Source: Xenophilus sp. Marseille-Q4582 (GTDB lineage: Bacteria > Pseudomonadota > Gammaproteobacteria > Burkholderiales > Burkholderiaceae_C). Taken from it: 64,000 nucleotides of DNA. Both the position numbers and the translations under genes were made by a program. The notes under the pieces were generated by a model that was not told the origin of the DNA, made no database searches, and saw nothing but the letters and a program-made list of their open reading frames with translations. Below are positions 18,840 to 26,820 of this stretch, one piece after another; position 1 is the first letter of the stretch; each line of letters starts with the position of its first letter. The stretch is from positions 806,001 to 870,000 of the forward strand of contig NZ_CAKAKO010000004.1 of the NCBI RefSeq assembly GCF_916700565.1. The letters run 5' to 3'.

Positions 18840-20342
18840 ATGACGGCTTCGGATTGGATACAGCGCGGCGTGTCGCTGCTGCGCACGGGCACGGCGGACG
18901 AAAAGGCGGCGGCTGCGGCGCCGGCGGCGGCCAGGAAAGGCGGCGAGGACACGCGTGCCCCGCGCACGCTGGCCGAACGCATGGAGGCGACCCTGCGCCG
19001 CCATGGCGAGGCCCTGCCGCCGCGCGCGCTGCGCAAGGCGCTGGAAGACATGCGGGCCGTGATCGACCCGCGCGTGAGCGAGGTCGAAGGCGGGCGGCGC
19101 GCCTCGGCGCTGGCGCAGGAATATGCGGGCCTGTCGCCCGACGAGCGGCGCGACTGGTGGCTCCTCATCTGCGAATGCTTCGCGCCCGACGCGCGGCGCC
19201 TGCAGGCCGCGCGCGAGCAGTTCGAGGCCGCGCAGCCCGGATCGCCCGAGTACGCGCAGGCCGAGGTGAAGCTGCGCCGGGCGCTGCTGTCGCCGCGCGC
19301 GCGGCTGTTGCAGCGCTTCTCGATGGCCGCCGAGGGCATGCGCTTCCTGATCGAGCTGCGCGCCGAACTGCTGCCCGAAGTCAAGAAGGACCGTCGCCTG
19401 TCGGTGCTGGACGCCGAGCTGGAGCAGCTGTTCTCGACCTGGTTCGACGTCGCCTTCCTGGAACTGCAGCGCATCAGCTGGGATTCGCCCGCGTCGCTGA
19501 TCGAGAAGCTGATCCAGTACGAGGCCGTGCACGACATCAAGAGCTGGTCGGACGTGAAGAACCGGCTCGACGAGCGCGACCGCCGCTGCTATGGCTTCTT
19601 CCATCCGCGGCTGCCGGGCGTGCCGCTGATCTTCGTGGAGGTGGCGCTGACCGAGGCCGTGAGCGACAGCATCACGCCGCTGCTGGACGAACAGGCCAGC
19701 GCCGACGCCCGCAAGGCCGACACGGCCATCTTCTACTCGATCAGCAACACGCAGACCGGCCTGCGCGGCGTGAGCTTCGGCGATTCGCTGATCAAGCGCG
19801 TGGTGGAGACGCTGCGCGAGGAGTTTCCCAAGCTCAAGACCTTCGCCACGCTGTCGCCGATCCCCGGCCTGCGCGGCTGGCTGTCGCAGAACGCGCAGCC
19901 CTTGCTGGACCGCCTGCCCGAGCGGCAGGCGCAGGCGCTGGGCCGGCTGCTGGGCGCCATGCCGCCCACGGCGCAGCGGCTGATCGCGGCGCTGGACGAG
20001 GCGCAGGCGCTCGGTCCCAAGTCGCCGCTGCGGCAGTGGCTCATGCAGGCGGCCGCCGAATACCTGGGCCGCGGCCTGCGCGAGGGCAAGCCCATCGACG
20101 CGGTGGCGCGCTTCCACCTGGGCAACGGCGCCCGTGTGGAGCGGCTCAACTGGGCCGCCGACCCCTCGGCCAAGGGCCAGCGCCAGTCCTGGGGCCTGAT
20201 GGTGAACTACCTCTACGACCTGAAGCGGCTGGACAAGCACCGCGCGCTGCTGGCGCAGGGCAAGGTGCCCGTGTCGGGCGACGTGGAAGGGCTGTTCCTC
20301 AAGGCCGCGGCCGCGGGGCCGCGCGAGACCGGCGCCGCCTGA
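18840..20342 (+). CDS. matA: Malonyl-CoA decarboxylase
   Basis: A 500-residue enzyme that converts malonyl-CoA to acetyl-CoA and CO2. The N-terminal half is the helical dimerisation domain, and the C-terminal half is the GNAT-like catalytic domain with the conserved HPRLPGVPLIFVEVAL and FATLSPIPGLRGWL segments, followed by VARFHLGNGARVERLNWAAD and the conserved NYLYDL. Serine in the SPIPG motif and histidine in the FHLGNGA motif match the known active site. A strong ribosome site (GGGGAG) precedes the ATG at 18840. With the synthetase MatB encoded 2 kb downstream it would route malonate into acetyl-CoA. Confidence 0.95.
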   Translation: MTASDWIQRGVSLLRTGTADEKAAAAAPAAARKGGEDTRAPRTLAERMEATLRRHGEALPPRALRKALEDMRAVIDPRVSEVEGGRRASALAQEYAGLSPDERRDWWLLICECFAPDARRLQAAREQFEAAQPGSPEYAQAEVKLRRALLSPRARLLQRFSMAAEGMRFLIELRAELLPEVKKDRRLSVLDAELEQLFSTWFDVAFLELQRISWDSPASLIEKLIQYEAVHDIKSWSDVKNRLDERDRRCYGFFHPRLPGVPLIFVEVALTEAVSDSITPLLDEQASADARKADTAIFYSISNTQTGLRGVSFGDSLIKRVVETLREEFPKLKTFATLSPIPGLRGWLSQNAQPLLDRLPERQAQALGRLLGAMPPTAQRLIAALDEAQALGPKSPLRQWLMQAAAEYLGRGLREGKPIDAVARFHLGNGARVERLNWAADPSAKGQRQSWGLMVNYLYDLKRLDKHRALLAQGKVPVSGDVEGLFLKAAAAGPRETGAA

Positions 20343-20444
20343 ACGGCGAAGGCACCGCACGTTTCCCCCGAGATTCCCGGGCCGATCGCACACAAGGCGC
20401 CGCCACGGCCCCGGCGCCACGAACCACAAGCAGGAGACAAGACA

Positions 20445-21437
20445 ATGACCCATGGAATGCAGCGGCGCGACATGCTGCGCCTCACCGCCGCCGGCGCCGG
20501 CCTGCTGCTGGCCGGCGGTGGCGTGCACGCCCAGTCCGGCTGGCCCAGCCGGCCCGTGAACCTGGTGGTGCCCTTTCCGGCCGGCGGCGGCACCGATGCC
20601 TTCGCGCGGCCGCTGGCGGCGCAGTTCTCCAAGGTGACGGGGCAGACGCTGGTGATCGACAACCGCGGCGGCGCGGGCGGCACCGTGGGCGCGAGCATTG
20701 CGGCCAAGGCCGCGCCCGACGGCTACAACCTGTTCATGGGCGCCGTGCACCATGCCATCGCGCCGGCCATCTATCCCAGGCTGGACTACGACATCGAGAA
20801 GGACTTCATCCCCGTCATGCTGCTGGCCAACGTGCCGCAGGTGGTGGTGGTCAACCCCCGGCGCGTGACGCAGAACACGCTGCAGGAGTTCGTCGCCTTC
20901 GCCAAGAGAAACCCGGGCAAGCTCAACTACGCCTCGGCCGGCGCCGGCACTTCGCACCACCTGGCGGGCGAGCTGTTCAAGCTGCAGACCGGCACCTTCA
21001 TCACCCACATTCCCTACCGGGGCGCCGGCCCCATGTTGCAGGACCTGATCGCCGGCAACGTGGACTGCGGCTTCGACGGCCTGGGCTCCTCGGCCCAGCA
21101 CATCAAGGCCGGCCGCATCAAGGCGCTGATGGTGGCCGGCAGCAAGCGCAACCCGGCCTTCCCCGACGTGCCCTGCGCGGCCGAGGTGGGCCTGCCGGAC
21201 TACACGGTGACCACCTGGTACGGCCTGTGGGCACCCAGGAACACACCGGCGGAGGCCCTCGCGCAGATCACCGAGCAGATGCGCAAGGCGCTGGCGGCCG
21301 AGGAGCTGCGCACCATCTGGGCCAGCAACGGCTCCGAGATCCCGAACGTCGCGGGCGCGGCCTACGGCCAGTTCGTGCATGCGGAGGTGCAGCGCTGGGC
21401 GGGCGTGGTGAAGGCCTCGGGCGCGAAGCTGGAATGA
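20445..21437 (+). CDS. Bug-family (TctC-like) solute-binding receptor
   Basis: A 330-residue periplasmic receptor of the Bug family, which is greatly expanded in Burkholderiales. It has an N-terminal export signal with two arginines (QRRDMLRLTAAGAGLLL), possibly Tat-dependent, then the typical WPSRPVNLVVPFPAGGGTD and DNRGGAGGTVGASIAAKAAPDGY segments, and HIPYRGAGPMLQDLIAGNVD of the second lobe. These proteins bind small carboxylates such as dicarboxylates. It lies between the decarboxylase and the enoyl-CoA hydratase, so malonate is a plausible ligand. No TctA/TctB membrane partner genes are visible in the window. Confidence 0.92.
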   Translation: MTHGMQRRDMLRLTAAGAGLLLAGGGVHAQSGWPSRPVNLVVPFPAGGGTDAFARPLAAQFSKVTGQTLVIDNRGGAGGTVGASIAAKAAPDGYNLFMGAVHHAIAPAIYPRLDYDIEKDFIPVMLLANVPQVVVVNPRRVTQNTLQEFVAFAKRNPGKLNYASAGAGTSHHLAGELFKLQTGTFITHIPYRGAGPMLQDLIAGNVDCGFDGLGSSAQHIKAGRIKALMVAGSKRNPAFPDVPCAAEVGLPDYTVTTWYGLWAPRNTPAEALAQITEQMRKALAAEELRTIWASNGSEIPNVAGAAYGQFVHAEVQRWAGVVKASGAKLE

Positions 21438-21440
21438 CAC

Positions 21441-21560
21441 CCCCCAGGCCGCTTCGCGGCTCCCCCCTCTGCTGCGCGAGGGGGGCGCACCCGACGGTCC
21501 GGCACAGCCGGTCCCGTGGGTGCCCCGAGAGGGCCCCTGCAGATGGCGGCAGGGGCGCGT
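21441..21560. repeat. GC-rich intergenic palindromic repeat
   Basis: This interval has nested palindromes: CCGCTTCGCGG, CCCCCTCTGCTGCGCGAGGGGG, and CCCCTGCAGATGGCGGCAGGGG, ending in a T run. Elements of this form, built from CCCCCAGGCCGCTTCGCGG, recur between genes in comamonad genomes. It may act as an RNA-stabilising or terminating structure between the Bug gene and the hydratase gene. No open gene is present in it. Confidence 0.6.
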
Positions 21561-21584
21561 TGTTTTTTGGACAGAATGTGCGCC

Positions 21585-22370
21585 ATGAATGAAGCGGTCA
21601 CGATTTCCGTCCAGCGCGAGGAGGCGCTGGCGACGGTCACGCTCTGCAACCCCGGGCGGCTCAATGCGATGACCCGGGCCATGTGGCGCGAACTGCGGGC
21701 GGTATTCGACGAACTGTCGGCCGATGCCGGGCTTCGCGCCGTGCGGGTGCGCGGGGAGGGCGCGGCCTTCTGCGCCGGCGGCGACATCTCGGAGTACCCG
21801 GCCTTCCGCTTCGCACCCGAAAGCCTGCGCGCCTTCCACGAGGACGAGGTCTGGGCGGCGCTGGCCGCGATCCTGGCCTGTCCGGTGCCCGTGGTGGCGC
21901 AGATCACGGGCCCCTGCATGGGGGCCGGCATCGAGATCGCAAGCTGCTGCGACATCCGCCTGGCCGGCGACTCGGCGACGTTCGGCGCGCCCATCGCCAG
22001 GCTGGGCTTTCCGATGGCGCCGCGCGAGGCGGCGCTCGTGCGCGCCGCGATCGGCGACGTGCTGGCGCGCGACATGCTGCTGGCCGCCGGGGTGCATGGC
22101 GCCGCGCGCCTGCGCGAGGCGGGCTTCCTGACCGAGGTGCTGCCCGATGCCGAACTGCCCGACGCCGCCGCGCGCAAGCTCGCGCAGGTCGCTGCCCTGG
22201 CGCCGCAGGCTGCGCGCGCCCACAAGGCGCTGCTGCGGGGCCTGCAGGCCGGCCCCTCGCAGCAGGCATGGCTGGCGCAATGGCTGCCCACTGCCTACGA
22301 TTACGCCGACACGGCCGAGCACCGCGAGGGCATCCAGGCCTTCCTGGACAAGCGGCCGCCGCGCTTCTGA
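21585..22370 (+). CDS. Enoyl-CoA hydratase/isomerase-family protein
   Basis: A 261-residue crotonase-fold protein. The oxyanion-hole segments are present: GEGAAFCAGGDISEY and ITGPCMGAGIEIASCCDIRLAG. The usual catalytic glutamate of the hydratases is found in the GIEIAS segment, while the second acidic position is in a segment I cannot match with confidence, so hydratase, isomerase or decarboxylase chemistry are all possible. It is placed between the Bug receptor and MatB in the malonate operon, where crotonase-fold malonyl-type enzymes would make sense, but this is inference. The ATG at 21585 is preferred; an ATG three codons upstream is possible. Confidence 0.85.
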   Translation: MNEAVTISVQREEALATVTLCNPGRLNAMTRAMWRELRAVFDELSADAGLRAVRVRGEGAAFCAGGDISEYPAFRFAPESLRAFHEDEVWAALAAILACPVPVVAQITGPCMGAGIEIASCCDIRLAGDSATFGAPIARLGFPMAPREAALVRAAIGDVLARDMLLAAGVHGAARLREAGFLTEVLPDAELPDAAARKLAQVAALAPQAARAHKALLRGLQAGPSQQAWLAQWLPTAYDYADTAEHREGIQAFLDKRPPRF

Positions 22371-22489
22371 CGCGCCACCTGCCCCGTGAGACCCGGAACC
22401 CGCCGGGCCGCCGGCGACAGGCGGTCCATTCACCCCGAACACTCCGACGTGCCACCCAGCCGGATTGCCAACCCCTCCCTGCCACTGCC

Positions 22490-24037
22490 ATGAGCAAGCC
22501 CGACAACGCCAATCTCTTCGCCCACCTGCGCGCCGCCTTCCCGCATGACCTGGACACCATCGCGGTGGAAACCGACGACGGGCTGCACTATTCGTGGCGC
22601 GACCTGGACCGGGCCAGCGCCATGATCGCCAACCTGCTGGGCGCGCTGAAGCTGCAGCCGGGCGCGCGCGTGGCGGTGCAGGTGGAGAAGTCGGTCGAGG
22701 CCATGCTGCTGTACCTGGCCACGCTGCGCGCGGGCTACGTGTTCCTGCCGCTCAACACGGCCTACCAGAGCGCCGAGATCGACTACTTCATCGGCAATGC
22801 CGAACCCGAGGTGGTGGTGTGCACCAGCGCCAACGCGGGCTGGGTGGGCCCGATCGCGCAGAAGGCCGGCACGCGCCACGTGTTCACGCTCGACGACGAC
22901 CGCACCGGCACGCTGCTGGAGCTGGCCGCGCAATGCAGCGACGAGCATGCGGTGGCGGCCAGGAAGCCCGAGGACCTCGCGGCCATCCTGTACACCAGCG
23001 GCACCACGGGCCGCAGCAAGGGCGCCATGCTCACGCACCGCAACCTGCTGTCGAATGCCGAAGTGCTCAAGGACTACTGGGGCTGGACGCAGGGCGACGT
23101 GCTGCTGCACGCGCTGCCCATCTTCCACGTGCACGGCCTGTTCGTCGCCATTCACGGCGCGCTGCTCAACGGCAGCAAGATGATCTGGTTCGGCAAGTTC
23201 GACCCCAAGCGCGTGGTCGCGCGCCTGCCCGACGCGACGGTGTTCATGGGCGTGCCCACGCTCTACGTGCGCATGCTGGCCGAGCCGCTGCTGGGCCAGC
23301 GCCAGTGCGAGGACATGCGCCTGTTCATCGCCGGTTCGGCGCCGCTGCTGATCGAGACCTTCCAGGAGTGGCAGCAACGCACGGGCCACACGATCCTCGA
23401 GCGCTACGGCATGAGCGAGACCATCATGCTCACGTCCAACCCCTACACCTCGGTGCAGGGGGCTCGGCGCGGCGGCACGGTGGGCTTTCCGCTGCCGGGC
23501 GTGAGCCTGCGCGTGCGTGCCTACGACGAGCAGGGCGAGCCGCGCGACTGCGCGGTGGACGAGATCGGCAACATCGAGGTCAGCGGCCCCAACGTCTTCG
23601 CCGGCTACTGGCGCATGCCCGAGAAGACGAAGGAGGAGTTCACCGCCGACGGCTACTTCAAGACCGGCGACGTGGGCAAGATCGACGGCCTGGGCTACGT
23701 CACCATCGTGGGCCGCAGCAAGGACCTGATCATCAGCGGCGGCTACAACGTCTACCCGGCCGAGATCGAGGGCTTCATCAACGAGATGCCGGGCGTGGCC
23801 GAAAGCGCGCTCGTGGGCGTGCCGCATCCGGACTTCGGCGAAGTGGGCGTGGCGCTGGTGGTGCCCAAGCCCGGCGCCTCGCTCCAGGCCGACGCCATCG
23901 TGGCCGAACTCAAGGGCAAGCTGGCCAACTTCAAGATCCCCAAGCGCTGCTTCGTGGTGAACGAGTTGCCGCGCAACACCATGGGCAAGGTGCAGAAGGC
24001 GCTGCTGCGCGAGCAGCACAAGCGCTTGTTTGCCTGA
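22490..24037 (+). CDS. matB: Malonyl-CoA synthetase (malonate-CoA ligase)
   Basis: A 515-residue adenylate-forming enzyme that joins malonate to CoA using ATP. The A3 motif is YTSGTTGRSKGAM, followed by PIFHVHGLFVA, ERYGMSETIML, GYFKTGDVGKID and a C-terminal lysine in PRNTMGKVQKALL. The PIFHVHGL segment and its spacing match MatB proteins rather than fatty-acyl ligases, in which this region differs. It is the last gene of the GntR-matA-Bug-hydratase-matB run and ends at a strong terminator. Together MatB and the decarboxylase convert free malonate to acetyl-CoA. Confidence 0.93.
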   Translation: MSKPDNANLFAHLRAAFPHDLDTIAVETDDGLHYSWRDLDRASAMIANLLGALKLQPGARVAVQVEKSVEAMLLYLATLRAGYVFLPLNTAYQSAEIDYFIGNAEPEVVVCTSANAGWVGPIAQKAGTRHVFTLDDDRTGTLLELAAQCSDEHAVAARKPEDLAAILYTSGTTGRSKGAMLTHRNLLSNAEVLKDYWGWTQGDVLLHALPIFHVHGLFVAIHGALLNGSKMIWFGKFDPKRVVARLPDATVFMGVPTLYVRMLAEPLLGQRQCEDMRLFIAGSAPLLIETFQEWQQRTGHTILERYGMSETIMLTSNPYTSVQGARRGGTVGFPLPGVSLRVRAYDEQGEPRDCAVDEIGNIEVSGPNVFAGYWRMPEKTKEEFTADGYFKTGDVGKIDGLGYVTIVGRSKDLIISGGYNVYPAEIEGFINEMPGVAESALVGVPHPDFGEVGVALVVPKPGASLQADAIVAELKGKLANFKIPKRCFVVNELPRNTMGKVQKALLREQHKRLFA

Positions 24038-24062
24038 GCCAGGCGCCGCGGGCAGGTGCGAA

Positions 24063-24092
24063 AAAGGGCGGCCGCAGGGCCGCCCTTTCTCT
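24063..24092. terminator. Terminator between convergent matB and amidase genes
   Basis: A ten-base stem (AAAGGGCGGC / GCCGCCCTTT) with a six-base loop and T-rich tail lies 26 bases after the matB stop. A-rich sequence on the other side lets it work in both directions. Confidence 0.85.
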
Positions 24093-24128
24093 TGTTGGTG
24101 CGGAGGCGCCGAAGGTGCGCCGGGCCGC

Positions 24129-25685
24129 TCAGACCGCCGTCGCCGCCGCGCTCGTCGCGCCACGGCCATCCAGCACCGGCGGCGCCGTGACGATGGAGCG
24201 CAGGGCTGGCTCGGCCGTGGCCATGTTCGTCAGGTCCGGACGCGGGCGCCGCAGCTCGGGCTCGCCGTTGAACACCTGCTCCAGCGCATGCGCCGCGGCC
24301 AGCACCTGGTGGTCGGCGCGGAAGCCGCCCACGATCTGCAGCCCGAAGGGCATGCCTGCATGGTCCAGCCCGCAGGGCAGGGAAATGGCGGGGTGCGTGG
24401 TCAGCGTGACCACGTAGGTCAGCGCCAGCCACCGGTAGTAGTTGGCCTGCGGCTCGCCGTTGATGGTGGCGGCATGCGGCATCGTCCAGGGGAAGGGCGA
24501 GACCGGCGTGGTCGGCGACAGGATCAGGTCGTAGTCGGCGAAGGTCTGCGCGAAGCGCTTGATCAGCCGCGTCTGCTCCGCCTGGGCCCAGGCCGCGTCC
24601 AGCAGGCTCATGCGCGCGCCCATCTCGTAGTTGGCGCGCGGGTTCGGGCCCAGGCTGCCCGGGTCGCGCTCGTAGGCAGCCTGCACGCCGGCCACGAAGG
24701 CTTCGGCGCGCAGCACGTCGAAGCAGCGGTGCGCCTCGCCCATGTCCAGCGCGACGGGGTCGCAGCGCGCGAACAGGTGCTGCAGGGCCCCGATCTTGCG
24801 GCGGAAGGTGGCGCGGATGTCTTCGTCCACGGCGCAGGTGCCGAAGTCTTCCGTGTACGCCACGCGCAGGCGGCCCAGGTCCAGCGCTGCGGGCTGCAGG
24901 AAGGAGAGGGCGTCCAGCGGGTAGCTCAGCGGGTCGCCCGGGTGCATGCCGGCCGAGGCGGCCAGCTGCAGGCAGGCCTCTTCCACCGTGCGGCCCATGG
25001 GGCCGACCACCGAGAGGGGCGTCCAGCCCAGTGGCTTGCGCACGCTGGGCACCACGCCGGGCGAAGGCCGGAAGCCCACCACGCCGCACTTGGCGGCCGG
25101 AATGCGCAGCGAGCCGCCGGTGTCGGAGCCGGTGCACACGGGCAGCATGTCGCAGGCCAGTGCCGCGGCCGATCCGCCCGAGGAGCCGCCGGCGTTGAGG
25201 TTTGGGTTGAAAGGGTTGCCCGTGGCGCCCCAGACGCTGTTGCGCGAGTTGGCGCCCGCGCCCATCTCGGGCACGTTGGTCTTGGCCGTGACGATGGCGC
25301 CGGCGCGGCGCAGGCGCGCTACCAGCTCGATGTCCTGCGCCGGCACATGGTCGCGGTAGATCGGCGAGCCCCAGGTGGTCAGCAGGCCTTCGGTGGGCTC
25401 CAGGTCCTTCACGCCCAGCGGCAGGCCGTGCAGCAGGCCCAGCGGCTCGCCGGCCAGCACCGCTTTCTCGGCGGCGCGGGCCTCGGCGCGCGCGCGCTCG
25501 AAACAGGTGGCCGTGATGGCATTGACCCGGGGGTTCACGGCCTCGATGCGTGCGATGCACGCCTCGAGCAGCTCGACGGGCGAGATCTGCTTGCTGCCGA
25601 TCAGGCGGCGCAGTTCGACGGCGGAGCGCTCGACCAGCGCGCCGCTCCGGGGGGTGTCGGGGCTCAGGGCAGGCACGGCGTTCAA
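24129..25685 (-). CDS. Amidase-signature-family amidase
   Basis: A 518-residue amidase. The Ser-cisSer-Lys triad is complete: GLLHGLPLGVKD (lysine), GGSSGGSAAALA (cis-serine) and GSDTGGSLRIPAAKCG (serine nucleophile). It hydrolyses a carboxylic amide; substrate unknown. The start is TTG at 25685, overlapping the stop of the preceding Bug gene by four bases (TTGA). No ATG exists near the N-terminus, and the GTG three codons on lacks a better site, so translational coupling is the likely reason for the weak start. It forms a two-gene unit with the Bug receptor, suggesting uptake and hydrolysis of the same compound. Its closeness to the malonate genes recalls malonamidase, but that is speculative. 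Confidence 0.9.
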   Translation of the reverse strand: MNAVPALSPDTPRSGALVERSAVELRRLIGSKQISPVELLEACIARIEAVNPRVNAITATCFERARAEARAAEKAVLAGEPLGLLHGLPLGVKDLEPTEGLLTTWGSPIYRDHVPAQDIELVARLRRAGAIVTAKTNVPEMGAGANSRNSVWGATGNPFNPNLNAGGSSGGSAAALACDMLPVCTGSDTGGSLRIPAAKCGVVGFRPSPGVVPSVRKPLGWTPLSVVGPMGRTVEEACLQLAASAGMHPGDPLSYPLDALSFLQPAALDLGRLRVAYTEDFGTCAVDEDIRATFRRKIGALQHLFARCDPVALDMGEAHRCFDVLRAEAFVAGVQAAYERDPGSLGPNPRANYEMGARMSLLDAAWAQAEQTRLIKRFAQTFADYDLILSPTTPVSPFPWTMPHAATINGEPQANYYRWLALTYVVTLTTHPAISLPCGLDHAGMPFGLQIVGGFRADHQVLAAAHALEQVFNGEPELRRPRPDLTNMATAEPALRSIVTAPPVLDGRGATSAAATAV

Positions 25686-26665
25686 TCCGCGGTGATGTGG
25701 GCGCGCTGGGCCAGCGCACGCATGGCCGGGAGTTCCTTGCCGATCAGCTCGGCGGCACCCGCCGCATCGACGTGCACGGGCTCGAAACCCTGCGCGACCA
25801 GCTTGCTGCGCGTCTCGGCGTCCTTCATCACGCTGGCCAGCGCCTGCTCCAGTTTCGCCTTCACGTCGGCAGGCAGGCCGCGCGGCGCCATCAGCGCCAG
25901 CCAGGTGTCCATGTCGATGGCGGGGTAGCCGCTCTCGGCCATGGTGGGCACCTCGGGCAGCAGCGAGGAACGCCGGGCGCTGGTCACGGCGATGGCGCGG
26001 ATCTTTCCGCTCCTGAGCTGCGGGATGGCGGCCGTCACGGTGTCGAAGGTGAATGGCACCTGGCCGCCGATCAGGTCCGTCATGGCCGGCGCGCTGCCCT
26101 TGTAGGGCACGTGGGTCATCTTCAGGCCGGCGGCCGCCAGCACGGCCTCGCCCGCGAAATGCGAGGTGGTGCCGCTGCCGAACGAGCCGTAGGGATATTT
26201 GCCTGGCGCGGCCTTCACGTAGTCAACGAACTGCCCGAAAGTCTTGACCGGCACGTCGGCATGGGCCAGCAGCACCAGGCTCGCGCGGCCCGTGACGCCG
26301 ATGGGTTCGAAGCTTTTGACCGGGTCGTAGGGCAGGCTGCTGCGGATGGCCGGGTTCACGGTGAAGGTGGTGCCCGAGCTCAGCAGCAGCGTGTAGCCGT
26401 CGGCCGGCGCCTTGGCCACGAAGGCCGCACCGATGAGGGTGCCGGCGCCCGCGCGGTTGTCGATCACCATCGGCTGGCCCAGCGTCTCGCCCAGCTTCTG
26501 CGCGATGACGCGGCCGAGCACGTCGGCGCCGCCGCCGGGCGGGAAGGGGATGACCATCGTGACGGGACGGCTCGGATAAGCGTCGGCTGCGGGCGCGGGG
26601 GCCGCGGCGGTGGCCGCCAGTAGGCAGGTCGCGCCCAGGCGGGCGACGCGGGAAGCGAAGGACAT
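25682..26665 (-). CDS. Bug-family (TctC-like) solute-binding receptor
   Basis: A 327-residue periplasmic receptor with a Sec signal peptide (about residues 1-26, LLAATAAAPAPAADA). Family segments are YPSRPVTMVIPFPPGGGADV, DNRAGAGTLIGAAFVAKAPADGY and HVPYKGSAPAMTDLIGGQV. It is unlike the other Bug gene at 20.4 kb in signal type and sequence, so it is not a recent duplicate. Coupled to the amidase gene by a four-base overlap and divergent from a LysR regulator, it is probably the uptake receptor for the amidase substrate or its product. Confidence 0.92.
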   Translation of the reverse strand: MSFASRVARLGATCLLAATAAAPAPAADAYPSRPVTMVIPFPPGGGADVLGRVIAQKLGETLGQPMVIDNRAGAGTLIGAAFVAKAPADGYTLLLSSGTTFTVNPAIRSSLPYDPVKSFEPIGVTGRASLVLLAHADVPVKTFGQFVDYVKAAPGKYPYGSFGSGTTSHFAGEAVLAAAGLKMTHVPYKGSAPAMTDLIGGQVPFTFDTVTAAIPQLRSGKIRAIAVTSARRSSLLPEVPTMAESGYPAIDMDTWLALMAPRGLPADVKAKLEQALASVMKDAETRSKLVAQGFEPVHVDAAGAAELIGKELPAMRALAQRAHITAD

Positions 26666-26787
26666 GGGAACTCCGGAAAAGGGCTGCCGGTGCCGCGGCG
26701 TCCGCCCGGGGCATGTGACGACGCGGCGATGACGGCCATGCTAGGAGATGCATCCTCCGCCAACAAGCGCAATGAATCGAACGGATA

Positions 26788-26804
26788 ATTGCCGAAATGG
26801 CAAT
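26788..26804. promoter_or_regulatory. Candidate LysR operator (ATTGCC-N5-GGCAAT)
   Basis: A perfect interrupted dyad, ATTGCC-GAAAT-GGCAAT, sits just ahead of the LysR ribosome site and in the divergent interval with the Bug-amidase operon. It has the T-N11-A geometry of LysR sites. It overlaps an in-frame ATG at 26797, which argues that this ATG is not the gene start. Confidence 0.6.
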
Positions 26805-26820
26805 CCAAGGAGGCCGCTCG

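Noticed and set aside
18750-22442. 1230-codon open frame on the minus strand across the malonate genes
   Set aside because: Antisense shadow of malonyl-CoA decarboxylase and its neighbours; no start signal, domain or motif.
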